64,000 nt of DNA. Origin: an uncultured Porphyromonadaceae bacterium. GTDB taxonomy: Bacteria; Bacteroidota; Bacteroidia; Bacteroidales; Muribaculaceae. Below are positions 17,259 through 26,126 of the stretch, one piece after another. The position numbers and the translations under genes are program-made. The first letter of the stretch is position 1. Each line of letters opens with the position of its first letter. Below the pieces are notes generated by a model. It was not told the DNA's origin and did not search any database. It saw nothing but the letters and a program-made list of their open reading frames with translations. The stretch lies in NCBI GenBank assembly GCA_937989585.1, contig CALKRW010000009.1:9638-73637 (forward strand). The letters are read 5' to 3'.

Positions 17259-18203
17259 TCAATAAACATATCTGGATACCAGTAGCAAAATTTTACGGCC
17301 GGTGTAACTCAGAATTGCGCCGACTTTATTTTTTAAACGTGAGCGGGAGTCGCAAATAACACTTTTGCGATAATTACGTATGACCTTCCAGCATTTGTCT
17401 GCAAGATTCGTTTGATGTTCGCGTGAGGCAAGAATAAAAATATTGAAGTTGGCAGCGAACTTCCGGTCAGCGGCGGCAAGAGAGAGTTCAGGTACATTTC
17501 GGGAGACGGAATACTCTATATCGTCGACAACGTCCAGAACATGGGTGCGCTTTGTTGACCAGGTATGGAGAATGCTTCTGGGGTGCTGGCGATAGAAATA
17601 CACAGGAATTGTGGCGAAGACGATAGAACTGCAACGTGATAGGAAACGAAAGTTGAATTCAAGGTCCTCATAGTATATACCTTCGACAAAGCGAAGATTG
17701 CCTATCGCCTCACGTCTGAAAAGTTTTGCCCATACGGAGGCGAAAAAAACTTCCTGATATAGAAATTTAGCAAGTGCCTGTTTCCTGTCAAGTGAAACCG
17801 TTCTAATTTCTGATGGAACCTTTACCGCCGGACATTTCTCTCCAAGAATCATGGACGTTGCCAATGCTTCGGCATCAGTTGAATCAAGGGCATCCCTCAT
17901 TCCTCTCAGTGCTCCGGGGAATAGTATGTCGTCGGAGTCGACAAAACAAAGGTAATTCCCTCGAGCCATATCCATCCCGATATTACGGGCGCGGGACGGA
18001 CCTCCGTTTGATGTGTGTAGGACATGGATTCTGGTGTCGCGGCATGCATAATCATCCGCAATTGATCCGGTGGTGTCAGTGGAACCGTCATCAATGACTA
18101 TTACCTCCATACCTGCAGCGAGGCCTTCCTGACTGAGAATGCTGTCAAGACATTCGGCCAGGAAGGCTTCGCTGTTGTATGCCGGTACGATTACCGAAAT
18201 CAT
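17259..18203 (-). CDS. Family 2 glycosyltransferase
   Basis: This 314-residue GT-A fold enzyme transfers a sugar from a nucleotide donor, probably to a growing envelope glycan on the cytosolic face. Seen: the start ISVIVPAYNSEAFLAECLDSIL, the donor-site VIVIDDGSTD, the GGPSRARNIGMDMARG segment, and the DXD metal motif FVDSDD. There is no membrane segment. It stands alone; the nearest glycan genes are 2 kb to 5 kb away (SDR and WecA-like pair), so its pathway is uncertain. It is convergent with the GNAT gene. Confidence 0.9.
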   Translation of the reverse strand: MISVIVPAYNSEAFLAECLDSILSQEGLAAGMEVIVIDDGSTDTTGSIADDYACRDTRIHVLHTSNGGPSRARNIGMDMARGNYLCFVDSDDILFPGALRGMRDALDSTDAEALATSMILGEKCPAVKVPSEIRTVSLDRKQALAKFLYQEVFFASVWAKLFRREAIGNLRFVEGIYYEDLEFNFRFLSRCSSIVFATIPVYFYRQHPRSILHTWSTKRTHVLDVVDDIEYSVSRNVPELSLAAADRKFAANFNIFILASREHQTNLADKCWKVIRNYRKSVICDSRSRLKNKVGAILSYTGRKILLLVSRYVY

Positions 18204-18242
18204 AAGATAATCAGAATCTGTGTTTCACTAATGCAACGCCAT

Positions 18243-19724
18243 TTATTCCGAAACCTTTATTGGTGAGGACGGTGAGGACTCGTTGTTGACACGGTTCAAA
18301 GCCGTAACCACATAGCGGCCGGCTTTTTTGACACTGTACTCATGCTCGGGTGTAACTGCAACGACAGTAGCCTTAGAGAGGTCATCTGAGGTGTTGGCAA
18401 GACGATAGATGACAAAACGGTATGCATCGTTGGTTTTTCCTTTGCCCCTAGGGAGTGGAGCGTTCCATGTAAGTTTCTTGCCACTGGCCTTGAGCGATGA
18501 TACGGCGGCAGGTTTGTCGGTAGAAATCCATGGATATGCGGGGACAAGTGCAATATCGCTCTGAAGGGAATTCGAAAGAGAATCAAGTATGCCGCTATCG
18601 TTTGCGGTTATAGAGTAACCGGGGAACCAGCAAGTTCCCTGGATATTCTTTGCATCGCGGGTGAGTTGTATTTTATGACGCAACTGCGATTTTTCTTTTG
18701 AAGGAGGAAGGTCAGGTTTCTTCATGGTTACGCCTGTGGACTGACCAATATACATGTGTCTTCCGTTAGCGTTACGGTTCCACCAGTCGTTCAGTACTGT
18801 GTATGAGGCCAGTTTATGCTCAAGTTCCCAATATAACTGTGGAATTACATAATCAACCCATCCTTTCTCGCTCCAGAGCAGGACATCGGCGTAGAGAGCA
18901 TCATAATTCTGCAAGCCGTTGGTATCCGAACCGCGAGGGTCGGATTTCTTGTTACGCCAAATGCCGAAGGGGCTGACGCCGAAACGAACCCAAGGCTTTG
19001 TGGAGGCAATCTGAGAATGAATTTCTTCGATGAGGAGGTCTACGTTCTTGCGACGCCAGTCATCACGCTTCATCCCTTTGCCATATTTTTTGAATGACGC
19101 GTCATCAGGGAATTCAGATCCTTTGACAGGGTAGGGGTAGAAATAGTCGTCGAAATGAATGCCATCGACATCATAACGGTTGACTATATCCATGACAACC
19201 TTCTCTATGAATTGACGGTTTTCGGGCAGTCCCGGATCGAAATAAAGTTTGTCATCAGCGTATTTGACGAAACGCCAGGGCTCCTTATGGTAGATATGTC
19301 CTGGTGCGAGTTTCTCGTTCTTGGACGTGGTTACGCGATAGGGATTCAGCCATGCATGGAGTTCCATGCCGCGTTTATGGGTTTCGTCAATCATGAACTG
19401 AAGAGGATCCCAGTTTGGCGACGGGGCCTGACCGTTTTTGGTAAGGAATCGTGTCCATGGCTCGAGTTCGCTCGGATACATGGCATCAGCGGATGGACGC
19501 ACCTGAAAGAGTATTGCGTTCATGCCTGCGGCCTGAAGTTTGTCGAGTTGATCGCGAAGGTAATCCTGAAGTTCTGACGTGGACTTCGAGGCATACTGGG
19601 GTTGGAAAATCACATGCATCCAGGCACCGCGAAATTCTCGGCGCGGTTGCTCGTCACTTCCGGCAACGGCCGACATAATAGCCGCCGCAGCCAGAATGGT
19701 TACGAATAATCTTTTCAGTTTCAT
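18243..19724 (-). CDS. GH10-like glycoside hydrolase (GHL10, YngK/DigH type)
   Basis: The 493-residue exported protein starts at the ATG at 19724, which gives a signal peptide (MKLKRLFVTILAAAAIMSAVAG); the upstream extension to 19850 has no such feature. The PF02638 (GHL10) domain spans about residues 28-360 with hallmark segments FRGAWM, GMNAILFQVRPSADA, GMELHAWLNPYR, DGIHFDDYFYPY and WVDYVIPQLYW. A small fibronectin-like domain ends the protein (about 405-493). The E. coli relative DigH (YddW) cleaves glycan strands of peptidoglycan lacking stem peptides; by analogy this may trim cell-wall glycan in the periplasm. It lies 34 bp downstream of an MFS transporter on the same strand. Confidence 0.85.
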   Translation of the reverse strand: MKLKRLFVTILAAAAIMSAVAGSDEQPRREFRGAWMHVIFQPQYASKSTSELQDYLRDQLDKLQAAGMNAILFQVRPSADAMYPSELEPWTRFLTKNGQAPSPNWDPLQFMIDETHKRGMELHAWLNPYRVTTSKNEKLAPGHIYHKEPWRFVKYADDKLYFDPGLPENRQFIEKVVMDIVNRYDVDGIHFDDYFYPYPVKGSEFPDDASFKKYGKGMKRDDWRRKNVDLLIEEIHSQIASTKPWVRFGVSPFGIWRNKKSDPRGSDTNGLQNYDALYADVLLWSEKGWVDYVIPQLYWELEHKLASYTVLNDWWNRNANGRHMYIGQSTGVTMKKPDLPPSKEKSQLRHKIQLTRDAKNIQGTCWFPGYSITANDSGILDSLSNSLQSDIALVPAYPWISTDKPAAVSSLKASGKKLTWNAPLPRGKGKTNDAYRFVIYRLANTSDDLSKATVVAVTPEHEYSVKKAGRYVVTALNRVNNESSPSSPIKVSE

Positions 19725-19758
19725 GATGTATTTAGGGTAGTGATGTTTAATTTTAGAA

Positions 19759-21471
19759 TCAGCCTTCGGCGGCAACAGCCTCGGTTTCCTCGACTTCAGC
19801 CTCGGGTTTGATATTCGGTTCTTCAAGACCGAGTTTCTTACGGCGGTCAATAACCTTTAGATAAAGGCCAAGAAGAAGAGCGCATACACCAAGACCGGCG
19901 AGCATAATCAGGGGCCAGACATAATTATAACTTACGGCGGCGACATCCTCGGTCATCTTGCCTGCTTCAACCTGTGCGGTAATGTCTCCATTGGTTGCGG
20001 TAAGAATCTTACCGATAAGCAGGGGGAAAAGCCAGAGCCCGATATTCTGTATCCAGAAAATGAGAGCGTATGCCGAACCGATGATCTTGGAATCAACGAG
20101 TTTTGGAACCGATGGCCACAGGGATGCGGGAACCAGAGAGAATGAGGCGCCAAGGACAAGAATCGTGAGGTAAGCAACGCCAACACCAAGCATGGCGCTT
20201 CCCTTGCAGGCTGGAAGGATGAAAGCAAATGTAAGGTGGCATAGAATCAGGAGCAGTGATCCGAACACTAGCATGGAAGCGGCTTTGCCCTTGTGGTCGA
20301 CATATGAACCTAAAATAGGAGTAATTCCGACGGCCAGAAGCGGGAAAACTGCAAATATGGCAGCCGCAGACTGTCGCATATAACCGAAATAGCAGTATGT
20401 GATGAGCGCTGCGACAGCACATCCGAAGAGAGTGTACTTAAGCGTTTTTTTCTTGCTGAAGTTGCCTCCGAAAGCAGTCGCGGCAACAATCAGCATGATG
20501 ATATACTGGATTAGAGTCGAGGCCTCGGAGTTCCAGAACGAACCTTCGGCGGGTGGTGTGAGAGTCAGGTTGCACTGGAGCATGTTGACAGCATACTTCT
20601 GGAATGGGAAAATTGCAGAATAGTAAAGTACGCATAGAAGGGCTACAATCCAGAATCCGAGTGAACTTAGAATCTTGCCAAGGTCCGAGATGCGGAATGG
20701 ATCGTCTTTCTCTTCCTCGGCGTTAGTCTGCGAATCAAGTTTCCTGTCCATGAAGAAATAGACCACAAACATAATCAGCGCGATCATCAGCAGGATGACA
20801 GCGAATGCAACCGGACGGCTGACACTGATGCTGTCGCCTACCTGCTCGGCAAAAAACGGCGAGAAAATCATACAGGTACCTACGCCAAGTCTTGCAAGAG
20901 CCATTTCAGTACCCATCGCCATTGCCATTTCACGGCCTTTGAACCACTTGACAATACCTCGGGACACTGTTATGCCTGCCATCTCTACACCACAACCGAA
21001 AATCATGAAGCCAACGGCAGAGAGTTTTGCGGATGCAGGCATTCCTTCATAGAAAGGAGAAATGCCAAGTTCTTGAAAACCGGGAATATAGTTGAGGTGG
21101 TTATTGAACCAGATCTCAAGTCCGGAGCCTACGAACATATCGGTCAGGGCATACCAGTTTATGACTGCACCTATGAGCATGACCGCACCTGAAAGCAGGG
21201 CTGTGAATCGGACGCCCATTTTGTCCAGGATTATGCCTGCGAATATCAGGAAGAAAATGAATACGTTTAGAAAGGTTTCGGAACTCTGCATGGTACCGAA
21301 TGCTGTCGAGTCCCAGCCTTTGTATTCCTGAAGCAGATCCTTTATTGGTGAAAGGATATCCATGAATATGTACGAGCAGAACATCGCCAGAGCGAGTAGA
21401 GCGAGCGCTGTCCAGCGTGCCCATGATTTATCGGCGAGAGTATGTGCCGCCGGATGAACTTGTAAGGCCAT
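19759..21471 (-). CDS. MFS transporter
   Basis: This 570-residue major facilitator has about twelve hydrophobic helices and a long first periplasmic loop (about residues 100-150). The conserved intracellular motif A is reduced to GIILDKMGVRFTAL, and GSYVDHKGKAASM lies in the second half. A charged C-terminal tail is rich in glutamate. Sequence alone does not show the cargo. The GH10-like periplasmic enzyme encoded 34 bp downstream suggests import of a sugar or cell-wall fragment, which is inference. A -7 box (TACCTTTG, minus strand, 21522-21515) precedes it, without a clear -33. Confidence 0.85.
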   Translation of the reverse strand: MALQVHPAAHTLADKSWARWTALALLALAMFCSYIFMDILSPIKDLLQEYKGWDSTAFGTMQSSETFLNVFIFFLIFAGIILDKMGVRFTALLSGAVMLIGAVINWYALTDMFVGSGLEIWFNNHLNYIPGFQELGISPFYEGMPASAKLSAVGFMIFGCGVEMAGITVSRGIVKWFKGREMAMAMGTEMALARLGVGTCMIFSPFFAEQVGDSISVSRPVAFAVILLMIALIMFVVYFFMDRKLDSQTNAEEEKDDPFRISDLGKILSSLGFWIVALLCVLYYSAIFPFQKYAVNMLQCNLTLTPPAEGSFWNSEASTLIQYIIMLIVAATAFGGNFSKKKTLKYTLFGCAVAALITYCYFGYMRQSAAAIFAVFPLLAVGITPILGSYVDHKGKAASMLVFGSLLLILCHLTFAFILPACKGSAMLGVGVAYLTILVLGASFSLVPASLWPSVPKLVDSKIIGSAYALIFWIQNIGLWLFPLLIGKILTATNGDITAQVEAGKMTEDVAAVSYNYVWPLIMLAGLGVCALLLGLYLKVIDRRKKLGLEEPNIKPEAEVEETEAVAAEG

Positions 21472-21580
21472 AATGCGTTTAGAATTATGTAAGGGTGATA
21501 ATTATTGATTTGTGCAAAGGTACAAAAAATGTAAGTAAAATCGGCCCGTCTTGTCTTCATCTTCACAAAAATATGCTTGA

Positions 21581-22741
21581 ATGAGCAATATGTCTGAAAA
21601 TATAAAATCCGGTGCCTCGCAAGGTGCCAGATCTAAAACCATCGAGAATCGCCTTCAGCGCCGCGAGTTTACCTTTGATCGTGTTATACGTATATTCTTC
21701 ACGGTATGTCTGTTAGCCGGAGCGATTTTTCTTATAGCCATACTCAAGGATGTCCTTTTACCATTTTTTGTAGCATGGCTTATAGCGTATATGCTTGAGC
21801 CTTTCGTGCAATTTAATATGCGGTGGACACACTTGCGCAATCGTTTCTGGCCTGTGATATTGACGTTGTTCGAGGCTACGGCTGTGGTCGTGGCTTTGGG
21901 AATAATTTTTCTTCCGTCTATTTTTGATGAGTTTCATCAACTTGCCGTTACTGTCAGTGACTATGCAAAGTCAGATCAGGAGATTTCGTTCATTCCACAC
22001 TCGGTTCATGAATTTATCAAACAGTCAATAGACTTTGAATCACTCTCGGATTTACTTAGCCAACAGAACATGCAGGCGCTTACTGAAAGCGCAACAAAGA
22101 TCATCTCGGGAGGGTGGTCCATAGTCCTGGGCATCTTCAACTGGATACTTGTATTGCTTTATGTGTTGTTCATAATGATTGACTATGAAAAACTAATTGC
22201 CGGCTTTCGTCGCATGGTACCACCTAAGTATCGCAAACTGCTGTATGGAATAGGCGATGACGTGAAAAATTCAATGAACCATTATTTCCGGGGACAGGCA
22301 CTTATTGCAGTCTTCGTCGCAATAATGTTCACTATAGCATTTTATATTATCGGTTTGCCGCTGGCACTTTTGCTCGGTATCATGATAGGTATCCTGTCGA
22401 TGATTCCATACATGCAGTTGCTGTCCATAATTCCGACAACGCTGCTCTGTCTGGTGATGTCGGCTAACGGACATGCGGATTTTTGGAGTATATGGTGGCA
22501 GTGCATAATCGCGTACTGTATCATTCAGTCTACGGAGGATCTTGTGCTGACGCCAAAAATCATGGGTAAGGCCATGGGATTAAATCCGGCTATAATTCTG
22601 CTGTCACTTTCAGTATGGGGAAGTCTTCTGGGACTAATAGGCATGATTATCGCTCTGCCAATGACAACACTTCTTATATCATACTATGACCGCTACGTAA
22701 TCCATTACGACCCTACAGCCGGCGATGGTGTGATCATGTAG
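21581..22741 (+). CDS. AI-2E family transporter (PerM-like permease)
   Basis: This 386-residue integral membrane protein of PF01594 has about eight helices: an N-terminal pair (IFFTVCLLAGAIFLIAILKDVLLPF), and a C-terminal block with the LALLLGIMIGILSMIPYMQ and EDLVLTPKIMGKAMGLNPAIILLSLSVWGSLLG signatures. Members have been linked to autoinducer-2 export, sodium/proton antiport or unknown transport, so the name should be taken loosely. It diverges from the MFS gene, and its stop is 19 bp from the stop of the Kef-type antiporter gene. Confidence 0.88.
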   Translation: MSNMSENIKSGASQGARSKTIENRLQRREFTFDRVIRIFFTVCLLAGAIFLIAILKDVLLPFFVAWLIAYMLEPFVQFNMRWTHLRNRFWPVILTLFEATAVVVALGIIFLPSIFDEFHQLAVTVSDYAKSDQEISFIPHSVHEFIKQSIDFESLSDLLSQQNMQALTESATKIISGGWSIVLGIFNWILVLLYVLFIMIDYEKLIAGFRRMVPPKYRKLLYGIGDDVKNSMNHYFRGQALIAVFVAIMFTIAFYIIGLPLALLLGIMIGILSMIPYMQLLSIIPTTLLCLVMSANGHADFWSIWWQCIIAYCIIQSTEDLVLTPKIMGKAMGLNPAIILLSLSVWGSLLGLIGMIIALPMTTLLISYYDRYVIHYDPTAGDGVIM

Positions 22742-22760
22742 AATCTTTAATTTAAATTAA

Positions 22761-25004
22761 TCAGGCTTTTTCTTCGTTTCTGGCAAGCATCGGCAGGAGG
22801 CGGCGTCTGTCGGCATATAGCCACAATATGTCGCCAGCAGCAAATATAAGAGAAGAATCATTGTCGATGAAATCATCGCCTCGCTCAACAGCCAGTACAA
22901 GAGCGTTGTAGTTGTTACGTAAACGCGATGAGCGGGGAGTGCGTCCAATTAGGGGAGAGCCCGGGTCGAGACGCAAGGGGAAAAGCGAGAATTCATCACC
23001 GGATGAACCGGTCTGTACGGGAAGTGTGGCTTCAACCTGAGGAAGAAGATTCGCAAGTTGCTCATCGTTGCCTACAACACCAAGGGTGTCGCCCGGATAC
23101 AAAATCATTTCGACAGGAGGCATTGGTGTTACCGTACCTTCGGCTCGCTGCACAGACACGACATTGACATGATATTTGCCTCGCAGACCTGTGTCAAGAA
23201 GTCGCTTGCCAACAAATTCGCTTCCATTGCCGAGTGTCATATATGCCAGATGAAGGTCGGCGACGACTGTATTGTTGGTACCGCGACGTCGTAGTTCACG
23301 TTCATTGAGGTTTTTCAGGAAGCGATTTTCAATTGTAGTCATCCGCTGGCGTACACGAGTCGAGAATACCATGATTATAAGCAATACCGCCGCCAGAAGC
23401 ACTGATAGGGCAGCCCGCATGGAATAGAGCCATATTATGGTGGAGGCAACAAACCAAAGTGCGATTATGAAACTCAGGATGGCGATGACTATTTGCCCCG
23501 CGGAGACACGTGTCTGAGTAACGGATCTGGTATTCTGCTTCACAGATGCGATAACACGGGCCAGAGGAGAGACAATTGCCATGAGGAATGGAGTCATAAT
23601 GCCGAGTGTCACTATCAAAGTCAGAACCCGGCTCCACTGAGGAATGATGTCAGTGAGCCAGTTGCGGAGGAACTGTCTTGATATAATTACGATAGCAATA
23701 AGAACGATTGAATATAACAGTGTGCGGAAAAGAGCAGGTTTTAATGTATTGAACCATGAAACGTCTGATTCGGCCTGCTCCTCGTTTACATTCTTGTGAT
23801 ATCGGTCAATAAGGAAACGCAGTCGGGCCGGAAGATGTCTTTCAATAAAGTTGTAAGCCGGCACAGACATCTTTATAAACATCGGTGTAGTGAATGTTGT
23901 AAGGACAGATACTGCGACAATGATAGGATATAGAGAAGAATCCAGGACACCCAGACTCATGCCAAGAGTGGCTATGATGAACGCGAATTCGCCGATTTGT
24001 GTAAGTGAGAATCCTGACTGTATGGCGACCCTCAGTGTCTGGCCGGTCACCAGCATGCCGAATGTGCCGAAAACAATCATGCCACAGATGACAACTATCG
24101 AAAGTAAAAGTATCGAGGGCCAGTATTGGGCTATAACCGTAGGCTTTACCATCATGCCTACAGAAATAAAGAAAACAGCACCAAAAAGGTCTTTTACCGG
24201 AGTTACAACATGCTCGATTCGCTCTGCGAAACTTGTACCGGCAAGAATAGATCCCATGACGAACGCACCGAGGGCAAGAGAGAAACCGCATATTACGGAA
24301 AAAACCGCCATGCCGAGGCAAAGCCCCATCGAAACTACAAGCAGAGTCTCGGAATTAAGGAACCGGTCAACCTTCCGTAAAAGAGACGGGAGAACATATA
24401 CGCCAACCAGAAACCATATGACCAGGAAGAACACAAGTTTCGCAATGGAATAGAATAATTCGGAACCCTGGACGGATGAACCTGCTGCGATAGAAGAAAG
24501 AATCACCATCATGACCACTGCGAAAAGATCCTCGACTATAAGTACAGCCAGAACCTGTGATGCGAATTTCTGGTGCCTCAGACCAAGGTCATTGAATGCT
24601 TTCAGAATTATGGTGGTGGAGGACATCGATAGCATGCCTCCGAGAAACAGACAGTTGATTGACGAAAATCCCATTGCATAACCAACGATATATCCAATGC
24701 CCATCATGCCTGATACTATAATCAGCGCGGTGGCAACAGCCGAAGCTCCGGAGTTTACAAGTTTCTTGAAACTGAACTCAAGTCCCAGCGAAAATAGCAG
24801 AATGACTATACCAATTTCTGCCCAGAATTTTATGTTCCCCTCAGAGGCTACAGAGGGAAGGTAGGTGAACTGAGGACTTGCCAGAAAACCCGCGACAATG
24901 TATCCGAGAACAACAGGCTGCTTAATCCACTTGAACAATACAGAAACTATTGCTCCAAGCAAGAGGATGAAGGCAAGGTCTAGAATGAGACTTTCTATAT
25001 CCAT
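22761..25004 (-). CDS. Kef-type cation:proton antiporter with two TrkA-C domains
   Basis: This 747-residue CPA2-family antiporter is expected to exchange K+ or Na+ for H+ across the inner membrane. About twelve N-terminal helices (residues 1-400) carry the family core FLGGMLSMSSTTIILKAFNDLG and VEDLFAVVMM. Further helices follow (about 430-560), then two TrkA-C/RCK-C-like regulatory segments (about 580-655 and 665-740; HVNVVSVQRAEG, VGNDEQLANLL, GDILWLYADRRRL). No RCK-N Rossmann domain is seen, so gating would be by a ligand other than NAD. Start codon spacing from the coiled-coil gene upstream is 1 nt, so the two are co-transcribed. Confidence 0.88.
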   Translation of the reverse strand: MDIESLILDLAFILLLGAIVSVLFKWIKQPVVLGYIVAGFLASPQFTYLPSVASEGNIKFWAEIGIVILLFSLGLEFSFKKLVNSGASAVATALIIVSGMMGIGYIVGYAMGFSSINCLFLGGMLSMSSTTIILKAFNDLGLRHQKFASQVLAVLIVEDLFAVVMMVILSSIAAGSSVQGSELFYSIAKLVFFLVIWFLVGVYVLPSLLRKVDRFLNSETLLVVSMGLCLGMAVFSVICGFSLALGAFVMGSILAGTSFAERIEHVVTPVKDLFGAVFFISVGMMVKPTVIAQYWPSILLLSIVVICGMIVFGTFGMLVTGQTLRVAIQSGFSLTQIGEFAFIIATLGMSLGVLDSSLYPIIVAVSVLTTFTTPMFIKMSVPAYNFIERHLPARLRFLIDRYHKNVNEEQAESDVSWFNTLKPALFRTLLYSIVLIAIVIISRQFLRNWLTDIIPQWSRVLTLIVTLGIMTPFLMAIVSPLARVIASVKQNTRSVTQTRVSAGQIVIAILSFIIALWFVASTIIWLYSMRAALSVLLAAVLLIIMVFSTRVRQRMTTIENRFLKNLNERELRRRGTNNTVVADLHLAYMTLGNGSEFVGKRLLDTGLRGKYHVNVVSVQRAEGTVTPMPPVEMILYPGDTLGVVGNDEQLANLLPQVEATLPVQTGSSGDEFSLFPLRLDPGSPLIGRTPRSSRLRNNYNALVLAVERGDDFIDNDSSLIFAAGDILWLYADRRRLLPMLARNEEKA

Positions 25005-25005
25005 T

Positions 25006-26031
25006 TTATTTCAGAGAGAAATTGCCACGGTAGAGACGGTAGTTGTCAGCAAAAAGTTCAACAGTGTATTCACCGGATGTAAGGGCGGTAGCGATGTCGA
25101 TATATATTTTTTCACCTGTTATTTCGTGTCCTTCGTATTCAAGAACTTTCTTGGCGGAGCAAGGAACTGTCGCACCCTCGAATGAGAATGAACCAGCCCC
25201 GCCTAGAAGTGTACCCTCGGGAGATATGACACGGCAGAATACCGTTTTTTGCCCAACAGGAGTTGAATTATTCTGAGGGATGGTGAATGTTACCATCAAT
25301 TGTTTTGCCTTCTTTACCTTTTTTTCTCTTTTGCCCTTGTTGTTTAGAGGCGTGAGACTTACGCTTGTAACGTTGAGTTTTTCAGCAAGGGTCATACGTT
25401 CGTTGAGAACCTGATTCCGCTGATCTAGATCTTGTGCGCGGGCAGTGGTGGTGGCAAGGTCTGTTGACAATTGTTCGTTTTCGGCACGAAGTTCCTCGTT
25501 CTCCTTGTTAAGTCGTGCTATTTCTTCAAGATAATGCTTGAGCAATGCCCGCAGTTTGTCGATTTCACCACGTAGTTTCGCAATCTCAGCGGCAGATTTG
25601 TTTTTATTGTCTTTTAACTGAGCCTGAAGACGTTCTATCTCGACCCGAGCGGCCTCGTATTGTTTTGTCAAGCGTAGTTTTGTCGTGTCGTTAAGAATGA
25701 CTTCACGCTGGTTTTCAAGTTGAGTAAGATCGCGTGTCGCATTCTCGAGTTCGCTAGCAGCAAGTTGCTGTTCAAGTTCGATTTGCTGTGCCTCAGCCTC
25801 TTGGCGCGCTTTGTCGGCCTCTGTTTCTTCTTTGCCGGCAGCGCCCCATATGAACCACCATATGAGTGCTCCAAGGATAATTACGCCAATAATAGCTGAT
25901 ATGCCAATGAGTATTGTCTTGCTGCTTTTTTTTCTGGGAGTATTTTCAAGGGAAGATTCAGACATATGTACCGTATCTTCGGCAGATTTGTGGATATTGC
26001 TTTTGGGAGTGCGGTTTTCGTTAAAATCCAT
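25006..26031 (-). CDS. Membrane-anchored coiled-coil protein, unknown function
   Basis: Not a family I recognise. From the ATG at 26031 it is 341 residues; the alternative start at 26073 adds 14 residues with no feature. A cytosolic charged N-terminus (1-38) precedes one strong helix (39-63), then a long heptad-rich coiled coil (about 66-215, for example RVEIERLQAQLKDNKNKSAA) and a compact β-rich C-terminal domain (about 225-341, ending YTVELFADNYRLYRGNFSLK). The single helix after a charged N-terminus suggests a protein held in the inner membrane with the coiled coil in the periplasm. It is followed by the antiporter gene (1 nt) and diverges from mltG (95 bp apart), so an envelope role is plausible. 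Function is unknown. Confidence 0.8.
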   Translation of the reverse strand: MDFNENRTPKSNIHKSAEDTVHMSESSLENTPRKKSSKTILIGISAIIGVIILGALIWWFIWGAAGKEETEADKARQEAEAQQIELEQQLAASELENATRDLTQLENQREVILNDTTKLRLTKQYEAARVEIERLQAQLKDNKNKSAAEIAKLRGEIDKLRALLKHYLEEIARLNKENEELRAENEQLSTDLATTTARAQDLDQRNQVLNERMTLAEKLNVTSVSLTPLNNKGKREKKVKKAKQLMVTFTIPQNNSTPVGQKTVFCRVISPEGTLLGGAGSFSFEGATVPCSAKKVLEYEGHEITGEKIYIDIATALTSGEYTVELFADNYRLYRGNFSLK

Positions 26032-26114
26032 AGTGTTACGATATCTTTTGTTCAGATAAAATAAACTTGTCAAAATTTAGAATGCAAATTTAAGATTTTT
26101 CGTTTGAAAAAACT

Positions 26115-26122
26115 TAACTTTG
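26115..26122 (+). promoter_or_regulatory. -7 box almost touching the mltG start
   Basis: TAacTTTG at 26115-26122 matches the -7 consensus, and the mltG ATG begins at 26127. Transcription would start at or next to the ATG, implying a leaderless or near-leaderless mRNA. No TTTG sits at the expected -33 position. Confidence 0.4.
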
Positions 26123-26126
26123 CTGT

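Noticed and set aside
22747..22760. Perfect 14-bp palindrome TTAATTTAAATTAA between convergent genes
   Set aside because: All A/T, with no GC stem, so too weak to be a terminator. It is likely chance in an AT-rich 19-bp gap.
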